Below are positions 1 to 12,540 of a stretch of DNA of 64,000 nucleotides, piece after piece. Positions within the stretch are counted from its first letter, which is position 1. Every line of letters starts with the position of its first letter. The notes beneath the pieces were generated by a model. It made no database searches, was not told where the DNA came from, and worked only from the letters and a program-made list of their open reading frames with translations. The position numbers were made by a program, and so were the translations under genes. The DNA comes from Siphonodentalium dalli (taxonomy: Eukaryota > Mollusca > Scaphopoda > Gadilida > Siphonodentaliidae). The stretch is from NCBI GenBank assembly GCA_032622095.1, contig CP136065.1, positions 244,403,474-244,467,473 on the forward strand. Direction: 5' to 3'.

Positions 1-1420
1 TGGTATTCGTTGCTGAGGTCGTCGTGTTAATCCCGTTCGTTGAAGCGGTCGTGGTATTCGTTGCTCTAGTAGTCGTGGTAGTCGTTGTTGCAGCGGTCGT
101 GGTAGTCGTTGCTGTAGTCGTCGTGGTAGTCGTTGTTGCAGCGGTCGCGATAGTCGTTGCTGCAGCGATCGTGGTAGTCATTGCTGTAGTCGTCGTGGTA
201 GTCGTTGCAGCGGTCGTGATAGTCGTTGTTGTAGCGGTCGTGGTAGTCGTTGCTGTAGTTGTTGTGGTAGTCGTTGTTCCAGCGGTTGTGGTAATCGTTG
301 TTGAAGCGGTCGTGGTAGTCGTTGTTGCAGCGGTCGTGGTGGTCGTTGTCGTAGTCGTTGTTGTAGTCGTCGTGGTAGTCTTTGTTGCAGCGGTCGTGGT
401 AGTCGTTGTTGCAGCGGTCGTGGTAGTCGTTGTGTAGTCGTTGTTTTAGTCGTCGTGGTATTCGTTCCTGAGGTCGTCGTGTTGACCCCGTTCTGTTGCA
501 GCGGTCGTGGTAGTCGTTGTGTAGTCGTCGTGGTATTCGTTGCTGAGGTCGTCGTGTTAATCCCGTTCGTTGAAGCGGTCGTGGTATTCGTTGCTCTAGT
601 AGTCGTGGTAGTCGTTGTTGCAGCGGTCGTGGTAGTCGTTGCTGTAGTCGTCGTGGTAGTCGTTGTTGCAGCGGTCGCGATAGTCGTTGCTGCAGCGGTC
701 GTGGTAGTCATTGCTGTAGTCGTCGTGGTAGTAGTTGGTGCAGCGGTCGTGGTAGTCATTGTTGTAGTCGTCGTGGTACTCGTTGTTGCAGCGGTCGTGG
801 TAGTCGTTGATGAATTCGTCGTGGTAGTCGTTGTTGCAGCGGTCGTGGTAGTCGTTGATGTAGTCGCCGTGGTAGTCGTTGTTGCAGCGGTTGTGGTAGT
901 CGTAGTTAAGCGGTAATGGTAGTCGTTGTTGCAGCTGTCGTGATGGTCGTTGTCGTAGTCGTTGTTGAAGTCGTCGTGGTATTCGTTGCTGAGGTCGCCG
1001 TGTTAATCCCGTTCGTTGATGCGGTCGTGGTATTCGTTGATGTAGTCGTCGTGGTAGTCGTTGTTGCAGCGGTCGCGATAGTCGTTGTTGCAGCGGTCGT
1101 GGTAGTCATTGCTGTAGTCATCGTGGTAGTCATTGCAGTCGTTGTGGTAGTCGTTGTTGAAGCGGTCGTGGTAGCCATTGTTGCAGCGGTCGTGGTAGTC
1201 GTTGTTGTAGTCGTCGTGGTAGTCGTTGTTGCATCGGTTTCGGTAGTCGTTGTTGCATCGGCTGTGGTAGTCGTTGTTGCAGCGGTCGTGGTAGTCGTTG
1301 CCTAGTCGTCGTGGTAGTGTTGTTGCAGCGGTCGTTGTGTAGTCGTTGTTGTAGTCGTTGTTGTAATCGTTGTGGTATTCCTTGCTGAGGTCGTCGTGTT
1401 AATCCCGTTCTGTTTAGAAT
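1..1420. repeat. 24-bp satellite with higher-order structure
   Basis: The basic unit is 24 bp, GTCGTGGTAGTCGTTGTTGC followed by AGCG, with many single-base variants. Larger blocks recur: the segment starting TGGTATTCGTTGCTGAGGTC appears at 1, 531 and 977 and in part near 1371, so the array has higher-order repeats of about 400-530 bp. Because 24 is a multiple of three, several frames stay open: plus-strand frames read as poly-Val/Ala and minus-strand frames as poly-Thr/Ala. I treat these open frames as a by-product of the repeat. A mucin-like Thr-rich exon on the minus strand cannot be excluded, but no splice sites or non-repetitive coding flank support it. Confidence 0.9.
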
Positions 1421-1562
1421 TCTGTGTTAATCACTTTCTAGTTATTATTCTGTGTTAATCCCCTTCTGGTTAGTATTCTGTGTTAGTCCCTTTCTGGTTA
1501 GTACCCTGTGTTTTTTATCCTTTCTGGTTAGTAGTCTGTGTTAATCACTTTCTGGCTAGTGT
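1408..1562. repeat. 28-bp tandem repeat
   Basis: About five units of roughly 28 bp, consensus TCTGTGTTAATCACTTTCTG then GTTAGTAT, directly follow the 24-bp satellite. One unit is 30 bp. The junction phrase GTTAATCCCGTTCTG occurs in both arrays, so this array may have grown from the edge of the larger one. Confidence 0.85.
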
Positions 1563-2480
1563 TATCTGGTATTCCCTCTGGCACGGTAGCGATAAAGGTC
1601 GTTTCGTGTGGGGGGGTGAAAACTATATTATTATATGTTGTTCGAAAACAATATGGTCGTTGACTGGACCGTTTGTATCGCATCGTTGTGTGAATGATCA
1701 TTATAAACTTATAAACTATTGGTAAAGGCTGCGCGTGATAAAAGAATAATTTTCCCCAGGATGCACTGGGTTCATTAAGACATCTCATTGTCCTAAGCAA
1801 CCTACAAATGTTTGGGTTACACGGACATGGCTAGATTAAACCCAAAACATACGTATACATGTGGTATCTCAACACATACATAACCGCGGATTATCTCCGC
1901 TGAAACTCGTAGATAGAGCTTTGAAAACAACGTGATTTGTTTCTTATGTTTTTCGGTAATTTTTATATCGTTTCGTTTGTGCTGGTTCAGTTTTTTAATC
2001 AGCAGGCTCGTAACAATTGCACCTGTATACCGTGCGAAGAAAGTTTATAGATCTAAAACGTTTATGGTGCTACATAATTGATGATTGCCATGAACATAAA
2101 GCAGTGCCTGAGTTAATATAGTTTCCAGTTATAGATTTCTTTATTATTTGATATATTTTTATCAACTTTTCATGTCAAAATATAAAACACATCCCCACTC
2201 ACAGAAGACCGAACGTGTTATCCTACCCTCAGCACTGCATCCTGACGTAATTTTTGCATTATTCGGTATCCTTGCGCGTTATTTTAACAGAAACGGCTGA
2301 TGATGGATGTTACAGCTTTAAGAACGTATTAGGTCTAACCGTGTGTTTCATTGTGGTCTGGGTCGAAACAAGGTATAGCAAATATAATAAACACAATAGT
2401 CAACTGTTCTGAGCTCAATGCGTCTCTCTGGCACATAAGTTATAATATTAGTAGAAAGGCATTTCGGTATTTATTGACCT
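1563..2480. other. AT-rich stretch, no gene seen
   Basis: I see no convincing exon, RNA gene or transposon end here. Short open frames on both strands are weak and overlap each other. Confidence 0.5.
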
Positions 2481-2481
2481 A

Positions 2482-4745
2482 CTAGCAGGTTTACCCGGCG
2501 TTGCCCAGGTTAAAGTGATGTAAAACCCTCTGCATGTTGTGGATATTTGGTGGAAATAGAGATTACTCGTGCTCAAAGTGTTACACGTATTCTCATAAAT
2601 TGTATATTCAAATATCATCACAAAACATGATTCTTACACATGGAATGTAAATAGTGGCTCACCTTGTCAATTGTCATTTTGTTTATCACGATTAATCCGT
2701 TCCAATAATAAAGAAGTATTTATTTCTGCATATACGTCAGAAGTTATGACATGAAACATGAACATCTTAAACACATTAGTTTGCAAAATTTAAAGACGAC
2801 AATTGGGCTTTACATATATAGAGATGTATCAATCAATCTAGTTGGTTAGACTAAGATTTTGAGGACACCTGGCTATCATATCTCCATGAAGATACAGATG
2901 TTTTAAAGAAATGGCCAAGTGCTCCTCTGTTCATGGCGCTATCTTTTGGTGAAATATTTTCAGTTTAAAAGAAATGTTGCTGTGCACATATATCAGCTAC
3001 ATGTGCCCGACACAGAGCGCGATTTTGAGTGGTTTATTGTATTTTGTATTGTGGAAACTATATTGAATGGAACAGACTCAATTGTGTTATAATATATACA
3101 TGATCCATTCTAATATGCAATCCCCTGACGGTTCGAGGTCTCTCAGTTTGCAAGAATATGTGTATCTGCTAAATAAAATGAGAAATATACGTTTAATGCT
3201 TTCTTCTATGTATTTGTTTTGCTAGTTCATTATACGTTTTTAACACGCACGATTTGATTCCTCGTATCATTTGAGAAGAACTTGTATGAATTTGATGGTT
3301 ATTGGCACTAAACATATTTTTTATCAGTTTTTGTGACCCCCCCCCCGTCCCTATTTCAGACGGAGGCGGCGCCTCTGTTGTCATCAATATACCACATACT
3401 TAGCTCATTATGGAAATATAATAAAAATATATATACCATTGGTGAAAATTGGCGAGTATACAAATTCGTATCAAACTTAGGGCCCCCATATCTCCCATCC
3501 AAACGGCACCAATTTGGCGTATCTCAACCACACAATTAGATTTCTCGTATCACGGAGAAGAATATGTATCAATCTGGTTAAAATCAGCGTTAAACATATT
3601 GTTCATCTTTTTGTTTGTGAGTTCCTCTCACCCTGTACGCATCCTGACTCGAATGGCCACACTTGTGACAGCTTGTGACATTCTTAAACCACACAATTAG
3701 ACTCCTGATACCATGGAGATGATTATTGATAAGTTAATTTGGTACTTATCAGCGACTTAATCAATTTTGATCAAATTTAGTGCCCACCCACCCCTTCTCT
3801 CATAAACAGCACCAACATGGCGTCTTTAAATCACACGATCAGACTCCTCGTATTATGGATCAGAATGCGTATCACTTTGGTGGAAATAGGCGCTAAAATT
3901 ATTGCGTATCGATTTTGGTGCCCCTCTGCCTTTCAGTTCACCCCTGACTCGAATGACGCTACTTTTGACAGATTTAATCCACACCATTAGACTCCTCATA
4001 CCATGGGGATGATATTGTATAAGTGTGGTGGTAATAGAAGACTAAACCCATTCTTATAAAATTTAGTGCCCCTCCCACAATCTTTCATCCAAACGACAGC
4101 AATTTGGGGTCTTTAAATCACACAATTAGAGTCTTGTATCATGGAGATGAATATATATCAATTTGGTCAAATCGGCGCTAAAATTAGTTTTTATCAATTT
4201 TGGTGCCCCTCTCTCATTCCGTGCATCCCTGATGCGAATGGCGCCACTTTTGACATATTGAACCAACACCATTAGATTCCTCATATCATGGGAATGATTA
4301 TATATAAGTTTCGTGGCAATCGGCGACAAAACAAATTCTGCCCCTCCCCCTTCTCTGCCCCTGACAACGGCGTCACTTTAGAAACTTCTAACCCGCACCA
4401 TTATCTTTCTCGTAAAAAATTTACCCCTAGTATACCCGTTTGGTGTCATCTAGATGGTCCCTCGGCGCTAACCTTAGTTTATCAATGTTGTTGCCCCGCT
4501 CCCCTTCAGTGCATCCCTGACTCGAACGGCGCCACTTTTGACATATTTAAACCACACCAGATTCCTTATATCATGGGGATGATTATATATAAGTTTCGTG
4601 GCAATTGGCGACAAAAAATTATTCTGCCCCTCCCCCTTTTCTGTCCCTAGTTACCCCTAATAGACCCCTTTGGTGCCATCTAGATGGTCCCCTGTGAATT
4701 TCTATAGAACACAGACAGACAGACATTCGCAAATATAGATATAGA
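2482..4745 (+). repeat. dispersed element with degenerate 145-bp internal repeats
   Basis: The left part begins near AGCAGGTTTACCCGGCGTTG, a phrase common at the ends of dispersed repeats in invertebrate genomes. From about 3250 to 4690 the sequence is a run of diverged units of roughly 145 bp. Each unit carries a phrase like ATTAGACTCCTCGTATCATG and then TTTTGGTGCCCCTC; starts lie near 3530, 3689, 3828, 3979, 4117, 4263 and 4552. It ends with a simple ACAGACAGACAGACATTCGC tail at about 4712-4745, as a retroposed 3' end would. No coding domain is recognisable. Outer limits and family are uncertain. Confidence 0.6.
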
Positions 4746-4754
4746 TTTCGATGC

Positions 4755-5090
4755 CGGGAAAATACCTGTACGGGTTAAGCTAATCGACTTACATCTGTAA
4801 CCAGTGCGATGACTTATGCCATCATTATTTAATCTACCTGTCTTAATCGACTCGACTTACCAGCTTTACGGTCTTCATAATGTATTTTCACTTCGGCCCG
4901 CGCCATTCAAATGAATAACCGATAAAATATCACTATGGGCTTATAAATTAAGTCCAATATGAACCTATGTCAATAGTTTTGTCCAATATGAACCTATTTG
5001 CACGAGGATATGTTGTTCTATGACACCTACCTGTTCGGGTTAAGTTAATCGGCAGACATCTGTAACCAGCGCCATGAGTTTTATCGGTAG
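4755..5090. repeat. two partial copies of a dispersed repeat
   Basis: The phrase TACCTGTACGGGTTAAGCTAATCG plus about 35 further bases at 4765-4820 recurs as a variant at 5028-5085. It is partly degraded foldback-type sequence without genes. Confidence 0.5.
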
Positions 5091-5379
5091 AACACACGCT
5101 CGACGAGTCACATGCATCTGTCTGACAGGAGTCCTGAATTGAAAACCCAAACAGATTGTTTCACGAAAATTAGAGAAAATGCCAGAATAATGCCTAAGTT
5201 TAATTTATGTTAAACATATTCTATTCTCGACATTGTCAATGTAGCAGCAATGTCATTGTGTACATCAACGATTATTAACCCTATCTACGGTAAATACTCA
5301 ATAAATTATCTACACATTCCCTCCCAATTCATGTGAATTCTCTATACTTGTATAATCTTTTTCGTCTGCTTGTTGTCTG

Positions 5380-5945
5380 CATTTATTACCTGAACATCGC
5401 TCCAGATGAATAATAAATTAACACATCCTGGCGCAAATACGCACATAATCAACCTATAATGTGCAATATATACATATGCATATTGATTCTAAAATAAGCA
5501 GAACATGGATCATATCCGTTATTTCATTCTGTTCTGCAAAAAATCAGCACAATATCTGCTTATAATAGAACATGCTTTAGGTAGATAATCTGTTTGAAAA
5601 TCCTTATTATGCGTCGAAAATGTACTTAAAATGAGAGCCTTTTAGTCACATTATCGACTCACAATGAGACAATTCTAAGCAGAATGTATGCGGACATTGA
5701 CACAAATAAGCAACATTACGACTTTTCAGGTGTACGCTCTTAAACATGTGTTTTCACTGTGGTCCGCGCCATAAAACGAAATAACGGCTATGAAACCATT
5801 ATCTGCCTATTTCAGAATCAATCACATTATGTACCTATTTCACACTATTATGTATGTATTTGCACTAGGATATGTTGGTTATTTCGTTTTATGGGGTGGG
5901 CCATAATGAAAACACATGCTAAAGAGCGTACACCTGAATAGTCGT
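5380..5945. mobile_element. foldback/MITE-like element, family A
   Basis: This member of the most frequent dispersed family in the window has long imperfect inverted halves. The left half contains GCGCAAATACGCACATAATC and the right half the matching reverse, ending at ATGTTGGTTATTTCG. Other hallmarks are AATAAGCAGA near a copy of TCATATCCGTTATTTC, ATTATCGACTCACAATGAGA, and CATGTGTTTTCACTGTGGTC with its reverse complement. Related copies lie at about 8500-8830, 10530-10880, 20400-20730 and 38860-39215. No transposase is present, so it is non-autonomous. Confidence 0.65.
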
Positions 5946-5968
5946 CGTGACTTGGTTTATTTGTGTTA

Positions 5969-6334
5969 GTGTACGTTCAGACGACCACGATACAATCGTA
6001 AGTGGGAAGATTTCCGTCGTATGAAGTAACCGCTAGTTCGATTGCGCATGCTCAAGTCAAAATCGTAGGTCATAAAATAATATCAAGCGCCGTTTGATTT
6101 CAGATGCGAAATCGTGGCGTATCCTTGGTTACCCCCACTTGCGACGTAATCGCAGCCGTGTGTACGTAAAAATCGTAGCTGGAAATGGTCGTAGGGTAGT
6201 CAATCACATGCTTTAGAACAACCTACGATATCATAATGTAGGACGAGATCGCAATCGTCTGAACAAACTATCCACGATCTCGTCGGGCCCGATTCCTCCA
6301 CTTACGATTGTATCGTGGCCGTCGGAACGTACAC
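5969..6334. mobile_element. Harbinger-type MITE (366 bp)
   Basis: The ends form a terminal inverted repeat of about 36 bp: GTGTACGTTCAGACGACCAC at the left matches the reverse complement of GTCGGAACGTACAC at the right. It is flanked by TTA on both sides (5966-5968 and 6335-6337). A 3-bp TTA target duplication is typical of PIF/Harbinger transposons, and a length under 400 bp without an ORF marks a non-autonomous MITE. Confidence 0.8.
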
Positions 6335-6636
6335 TTAATCATATATATACATAGTCTGCTTAGAACCGCCTCAATATGGGTCGATGTTACTTGACTAAAA
6401 CGTCTCATTTTCATCACATTATCAACTCAAAATCGGGCGATTCTAAGCAGATACATTCCATTGAACAAAACTTAGGCAAGTACATGTACATCGGGTTTTG
6501 CCTGCTTTTTATTTTGATATCGTTTCATTGAGGTTGGGCCTTGGAAGATATGTATATTTGTAGACCAACATCAAAGGGATGATACCATGAGGCTATTAAA
6601 ACCCTTTAGGACGAACTGGATATCCGCTCTTTTCAC

Positions 6637-8214
6637 TGGCCGGATTCGTCATCTCCGGTTTAAACCTCCGAGTTTAAACCTGGTTTAAACCTGCATTGGC
6701 GGTCCAGCCAAACCGGGTCTAAGGGGGCGTTTTTGTCGTTCAGTTGCCAGCTAATTGACAACTCGATTCGGTGATATGATTATGCAATCAAACTACCCTC
6801 TTACCAATCGGACCAAAAGATAGGCCGATATAATGGTTATTGACAAGTCATAAATTATCGTGCCCTCGTGCACGCTCAATGGATTTATTCATTGAGAAAC
6901 AAGTATCGCTCATTAACTATTAATCCCATCTCATTCTGTGTTTAAATCAGTTTAACAAAGGGCATGTCTCTCAACACGAGTTTCACGCTCTGTTCATCAC
7001 TTTGTTTGTGATATATTTCTGCAAGATGCTTCACCCGCAACGACAAAATACTCCTGGACCGATTTCAATTTAATTAGGGGTGTGGTGATTCGTGTGGTAT
7101 AACGGCGTTAGTTTTTAAAACTTTTGATTTAAAAATAAGCAAAATATAATTTTTTTTAAATTTAAAAATTAAAAATTGTGTTAAATTGAGTAAGGAGTTA
7201 AATCTAAAAATAAACAAAATTTAAAATTTAAATATATTACATGCGTTGATTTGTTTTCAATGTCATAAATTTCCAGTCATGCAGAAAATCAAAAAGGTTC
7301 CCAAGTTTAGGACTGGTAGGATATTATGGGAATTTATGGCGTAGCCAGAGTAGAGATTTGTTGCATGATCTCCAACAAAATAAGTTATAAAATTTTACTC
7401 ATATAGCAATATAAGTTTAGGATTGCAAACTATGTTTATAGCATATCTGGTCATGCAGTAGCATCGTTTTGGTGTCAAAATTAAAACGTTGTACCCTTCA
7501 AATGAATTCGTAGAAAACACCAGTATTTGTGATTTCCACAAGCCAAACAAAAAAACCACAAAATAGTTGTTAAAATAATATATTGAGGAACATGTCCATA
7601 TCTGAGCAAAGCTCGCGTGCGAATGCATCAATTGTGACATGATAACACCAGTCGGCAGTCGCCACTTAGACACGCCCTCACTCGAGATTATTTACAGCTC
7701 CACCATTTGACTGATTGATTGACAATTATAAACCGCAATGAAGAAAAGACCGATTCGTCATCTCAAGTTTAGCCTCGGTAAAGCTGGTTTAGCTGGACCG
7801 CCGAATGAGATGGTTTAGTTGCCGGTTTAAGCTTATAAAACGCAAAAACAATATTGAAATTTACAAAAAGCTATCCCCATACGCTTTATATGTGTGACTG
7901 CTTCTCGTTTATAAATTTCCAATCAAAATATGACCGCTGTCTTAATTATTGATTTTCGCAATCAATTAAATGAGGCGGTCCGCATTAGGAAAGTACGTTC
8001 AATTATCTCGACGAAACAGAGACACTACTGATAAACCACTGGTCTGGCTGGACCAGGTTTAAACCAGAGATGACGAATGCGTCGCTTAGACATGCGGTCG
8101 CGGGTTTAAACCACGGATTTTGCTGACTCACGGCGGTTTAAACCTAGAGGTTTACGTAGACCAGGTTTAAACATGAGATGACGAATCCGGCCATAATGAC
8201 GAATCCGGCCACTA
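6637..8214. mobile_element. nested inverted-repeat element, GGCCGGATTCGTCATCTC ends
   Basis: The left end near 6638 reads GGCCGGATTCGTCATCTC followed by GTTTAAAC motifs. The right end carries the same sequence inverted, in two closely spaced copies at about 8171-8190 and 8198-8212. A shorter related element sits inside at about 7749-8081, with ends CGATTCGTCATCTCAAGTTT and its inverse, so one copy is nested in another. Internal DNA is AT-rich, with a phrase near 7082-7120 that recurs inverted near the right end of the window. No transposase ORF is seen. Confidence 0.65.
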
Positions 8215-8499
8215 GATCTGGCTCATCCCGAGTAATATGACGAACAATGGAATTATTGTAAATTCAGTAACATCGTATGTTATTGCGGCTCACCAGCACC
8301 ATATCATTTCAGCATTCCCACCAGCATCATAGCAAAGTCATAGATTATGTGTACAAATGATAACTGAAGTCAGTATGCCCGGCCAATAAACGTAACTGAA
8401 ATAATTTCCCACTTTGTTTCAATCGCTATACAGTGACAAGCTATGAATGATATTTGATGAATCTGGCGCGAGCCTTTACCAATTCGGCAAGTTGACGTG

Positions 8500-8830
8500 T
8501 CGGTTGGTGACACCGAACAACATATCCTCGAGGATGCACGCACATACTCGACATATACTGTGAAATAAGTACATAATGTGATTATTTGATTCTGAAATAA
8601 GCAGATAATGGAATCTTACGTTTTATGGCGCGGGCCGAGATGAAAACAAATGTTAAAAAGAATATGAAAACATGTAAGTCGGAGTTGGCTTACTTGTGTT
8701 ATTTCAACATGTTCTCCTGAAATTCCGTACATTATCTGCTTATAATAGAACGTATTTGATGTAGATAATCTGCTTAGAATCGCATCATTTGGAGTCGATA
8801 ATGTGCTGAAAATGTGAGCATTTTAGGCAT
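8500..8830. mobile_element. foldback/MITE-like element, family A
   Basis: This is a diverged copy of the family at 5380-5945. It shows CATATCCTCGAGGATGCACG, AATAAGCAGATAATGGAATC, TTTTATGGCGCGGGCCGAGA and ATTATCTGCTTATAATAGAA in the same order. A further fragment of the family lies at about 9090-9180. Confidence 0.55.
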
Positions 8831-9185
8831 ATTATAGCTGAAGGGGTCACTCTCACAAAAAAAAAGCGCTGAAGGGTACACATAATTTGAAAATGTGCTG
8901 AAGGGTACACAGGGTTTGAAATGTTGTTCTAAATTACGTTTAGTTTTCGTATCTGCCATGATTTCTGTCAGAAAATAATTGTTTACGTTCCAATGAACAT
9001 TAAAATGAACACCAATGGGCACCAGACTTTCAGAAACACAGTTTAAGTAACGATGTTAGTGGCGATCACAAACCCTGTGTACCTATAGACTCATAATTGG
9101 TCATTTTAAGTATATTATGTGCGGAAAATTACCCAAAGAAGACAATTCACGACTTTTCATGTGTACGCTTATTTCACAATCATTT

Positions 9186-9642
9186 GTGACCCACCATATC
9201 AAATCCAGTCGTAATTCGAGATTGTTTTACCCTGTGCCAATGCATTCACTTATATATGCGAGTCGACCATATGTCGCCTCGCATATATAAGAGAATGCAT
9301 TGGCCTAACAATTTTGTATCATTTTTTTTAAATAAATGTTTCTTACAATTTTTAGGACCTAAAATAAAAAACATCCATTACCCTGCAGGGAGCCCCATAC
9401 ATATATAGAAGCATATAGAAGAGTGTCGTCTGCTCATGTTTGTCTGGGGCTCTGTATGGGTGAAATTATAAAATTGTTAAAGAATACAAGAAAAAATTAT
9501 TAAAATTGTAAAAAATTGTTAGGCCAATGCATTCTCTTATATATGCGAGGCGACCTATGGTCGACTCGCATATAGAAGAGAATGCATTGGCACGGGGTAA
9601 ACAAATCCCGACATACGACTGGATTTGATATGGCGGGTCTCA
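9186..9642. mobile_element. MITE with GACCC-type ends and two internal hairpins
   Basis: The ends are inverted repeats: GTGACCCACCATATCAAATC at the left and the inverse of GATTTGATATGGCGGGTCTC-like sequence at the right. Inside lie two nearly perfect 67-bp hairpins (9237-9303 and 9524-9590) of the module shared with the piggyBac-like MITEs further right. Between them is a T/A-rich spacer holding a CTGCAGGGAGCCCCATAC segment that is repeated in the partial copy at 16085-16411. No ORF is present. Confidence 0.75.
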
Positions 9643-9760
9643 TTTAATCACACTATGTACCAATTTCACCTTATATGCCGATTATGTGCGTATTTGTGCG
9701 ATGATATGTTGCAGTATCTTGTGCATGTGTGGATGGTAAAACAATTATTATTTTACCTAC

Positions 9761-10063
9761 CTCTATCTCCTTTTTCTTATGAGCTATAACGTGTCTCCAT
9801 TCCCTTTGTCCCCTACATCCCAGAGAATACAGAACGTGCTCCACCAACACACATTGATGAGTCCTTACGTTAAAATCGGCAGCTCGGCAATCCACATGTC
9901 TCTTACATAAGTTGTTGCATTGGAGGATGTTTCTAGTTATTTCATCAGCGTATCCACCACAAACATTGCACCCTGCTTCCATGTCCATCACCTCAGTTTG
10001 CGTGGCGTTAATAGCTAGCACTGACAACACACACATGTATGTGCACACAACTAAGAGAACCAT
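9761..10063 (-). CDS. first exon of a secreted PAN/apple-domain protein
   Basis: Translated from the ATG at 10063, this exon starts with a good signal peptide (MVLLVVCTYMCVLSVLAINA). A cysteine-rich module follows, with GCNVCGGYADEITRNILQC and then [20 protein letters not shown], which has the spacing of a PAN/apple domain. The frame leaves the coding pattern after codon 101 (GAG). There a consensus donor GTAGGTAA lies at 9760 on this strand, giving phase 0. The exon is a clear paralogue of the plus-strand exon at 23710-23988: both have [19 protein letters not shown] and RTH.CV in register and the same exon-end phase. By analogy the rest of the gene (EGF and fibrinogen exons) should follow at lower coordinates, but I found none, so it probably lies left of the window or is lost. 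PAN modules bind carbohydrate or protein; the specific role is unknown. Confidence 0.8.
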
Positions 10064-10529
10064 GTCGCAACACCTGTGTTTTGCAATGTGTGCAACTCTA
10101 AATGATGTGTAAGTAAACCTGTCAAAGCGTATGATATTGGTTATTTAGTAGCATCTCTGTGGCCGAGAAATATTGACCACATGCGCTGACAGAATGGCGT
10201 GCACTAGCAAACGACACGACAAAACATTTATCTCCGAATTCCTGTCCCTACATTGGAGGTTTGTGTGGATCAATGAGCTTATAACAGTTATCGTACCCCC
10301 AAGACATTACTGGCTCTGTATGATATGTTCATTGCTTCGTACATGTGTGAACAAATTATATTTGTTTGTTCTCGATAAGATCATGATACAGTCGGAATGG
10401 CGCTCACAAATATCCCTCATCCCCGATAAAGTTTGCTAAAAGTTTCCCCCATGTCAGGTGATAGAACACACGACATCCTCATCGGCCCTCACTATGATGA
10501 TGGTATCGGATATCCACGACCGAACCACG

Positions 10530-10880
10530 TCGGCTACGTTAACAACATATCATCACGCAAAAACGCACATAATCGACCTATACTGTGGAATAAGTAAGTA
10601 GTTGATTGTGAAATAAGCAGATAAAGGATCATATCCGTTATTTTGTTTTATGGCGCTGGCCAGTGAAACCACACGTTGCATGAGTCGGCTTATTTGTGTC
10701 ATTTCCGCATATTATCTGCTAGGAATCGACGCATTGAGAGTCGATAATGTGACTTAAACGTCGTCATTTTCAGCACATTATCGACTGAAAATGAGGCAAT
10801 TTTAAGCAGATTATCTACATAAAAATGTTCTATTATAAACAGATAATATGCTGGTTTTCGGGAGAACAGGCTGAAGTGAA
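10530..10880. mobile_element. foldback/MITE-like element, family A
   Basis: Copy of the 5380-5945 family. It contains ACGCACATAATCGACCTATA, GTTATTTTGTTTTATGGCGC and an inverted pair around TTATCTGCT and AAGCAGATTATCTACATAAA, ending near TTTTCGGGAGAACAGGCTG. It lies just upstream of the minus-strand PAN exon. Confidence 0.6.
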
Positions 10881-11115
10881 CATCCAACAAACAAAGCCAT
10901 TTGCCGATAGTTGAGCTGCGCGTAATCTTGAACGTAGCTGCGAAGTGTGACTGAGCATATCTACCGTCATTAGAACAGACCGTGCACTTCCTACAAAATG
11001 CTAACTGTAATCATTCGATTATTCGATTGAATGGGTGGGGGGGGGGGGGCACGCGCTAACGTAAAATTAAGTGGAATAATTGACACGTCCGTTTATTGTC
11101 TGAAAGATAATTATA
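10881..11115. other. no gene seen; poly-G tract
   Basis: Ordinary AT-rich sequence containing a G homopolymer of about 13 bases at 11037-11049. No feature beyond this is supported. Confidence 0.5.
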
Positions 11116-11274
11116 TATGCCATCAACGTCGTTTTTCTGTTGATCTATGAGCCTATAGATCGATCAGTAGACGAATAACATACTGTATAATTCCGCGAAG
11201 CGGATTATACTAAGTATGTTATTCGTCTACTGATCGATCTATAGGCTCATAGATCAACCGAAAAACGACGTTGG
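11116..11274. repeat. long near-perfect foldback, about 65-bp arms
   Basis: GATCTATGAGCCTATAGATC and CAGTAGACGAATAACATAC on the left are matched inverted on the right (GTATGTTATTCGTCTACTG and on to GGCTCATAGATCAACCG). A roughly 29-bp loop contains the small hairpin TTCCGCGAAGCGGA. Arm mismatches are few, so the foldback is young or kept alike by gene conversion. It carries no ORF and resembles a solo foldback MITE. Confidence 0.85.
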
Positions 11275-11289
11275 TGGCTTATACTTACA

Positions 11290-12540
11290 ACGATAACACT
11301 TTATTTTCAACTATCTACTATTAATCCATCTCAGGATTTTCCGTTGGACGATCTCCGAATTTGGTTGACGGGCCGAAAATAAATTGGCCGAAATTGTCAA
11401 CGAGCAACTTCACCAAGCAAACTTTCAGAAAATAAATATTTACACCTCAACTTAAATTTTCAGCAATGAACTATCCATGATAACAAAAATTACTTGTTTG
11501 GCTACGATTTACGTTTAAAATGACTCAATAACAACCCAACAATTATCAACACACACAGAGTCGAATCCGAAGCGATTGGATAGCGATCGCCGGTAAATTG
11601 TTAACACCAGCCCCGAGCCCGATGGCCGATGTAATTTGTAAACAAATGCCCTGATCACATCTAATATTCTCGTGACAAATGCCATGTCATTACCATTGTT
11701 ATGAAGCAGATAAATATTAATAGGGTTGTAGTCGGGTAACACATTTTATTTATTTCCAATCAAATTATCCATGTTCATCAGCCTGTTGATCACTCTGATT
11801 CATGATAATTTGTGTTCACAGTAACTATACACGTTGTCATGGACGCTCTTTGGAAAATTGGACAAATGAAAAACGCGGCACGAACTTTTAGTGTTCAGTC
11901 GAGCGTTACAAAATCACGAAATGAACAGACATACAAAATTATGTATAGTATAGTGTCCGTAAGAAGCCGAAACATGCAATATAGACATCAACTACTTTTT
12001 CAAATCTTTCTAGCATTGAGTTTTCGAGTTGTTCTTTCACTGAAATTCTAATGGAATTCTCGTTCCGCACTTTTACGTCATCCGTGGACGTCGTGTGGGG
12101 CGACGGTTATAGACTCGCCCATTGTTCTTAAAGTGTCACTACGGGATGTGACTCGTCTACTGCAACGTCTATGCATTGATAGATCAGGTCGCGCGCTAGC
12201 AATCAAATGCCAGCATTTCGACGAAAACGAAAGTAGTTGTAATTATAAGGGAATTGACACAACGAATATATAAGTTTGTAATGCATATTTCGTTATGTCA
12301 TGTATATTGTAACGGGACGAGTCAGATGGCCTCTTGATACCTGTGGTAGTACGTTATGCAATCCGAATAGTCTATTGTGTGTATTTATGTGAAATCTGTT
12401 CTATTGAGTTTTGGCGTCCAAGTTGAAAAAATGTTAAATCTCACATGCCATTTCAGGGACCATTCACATATTGAATTAGTCGAGTGTTGAATATCTATAT
12501 TCAGTGGATAACCTATCAACTTATTGACATCAGAGAAGAT
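11290..12540. other. no gene seen
   Basis: Several short open frames occur on both strands (for example around 11515-11742 minus and 11812-12051 plus). None shows a recognisable domain, splice context or composition shift. Confidence 0.4.
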
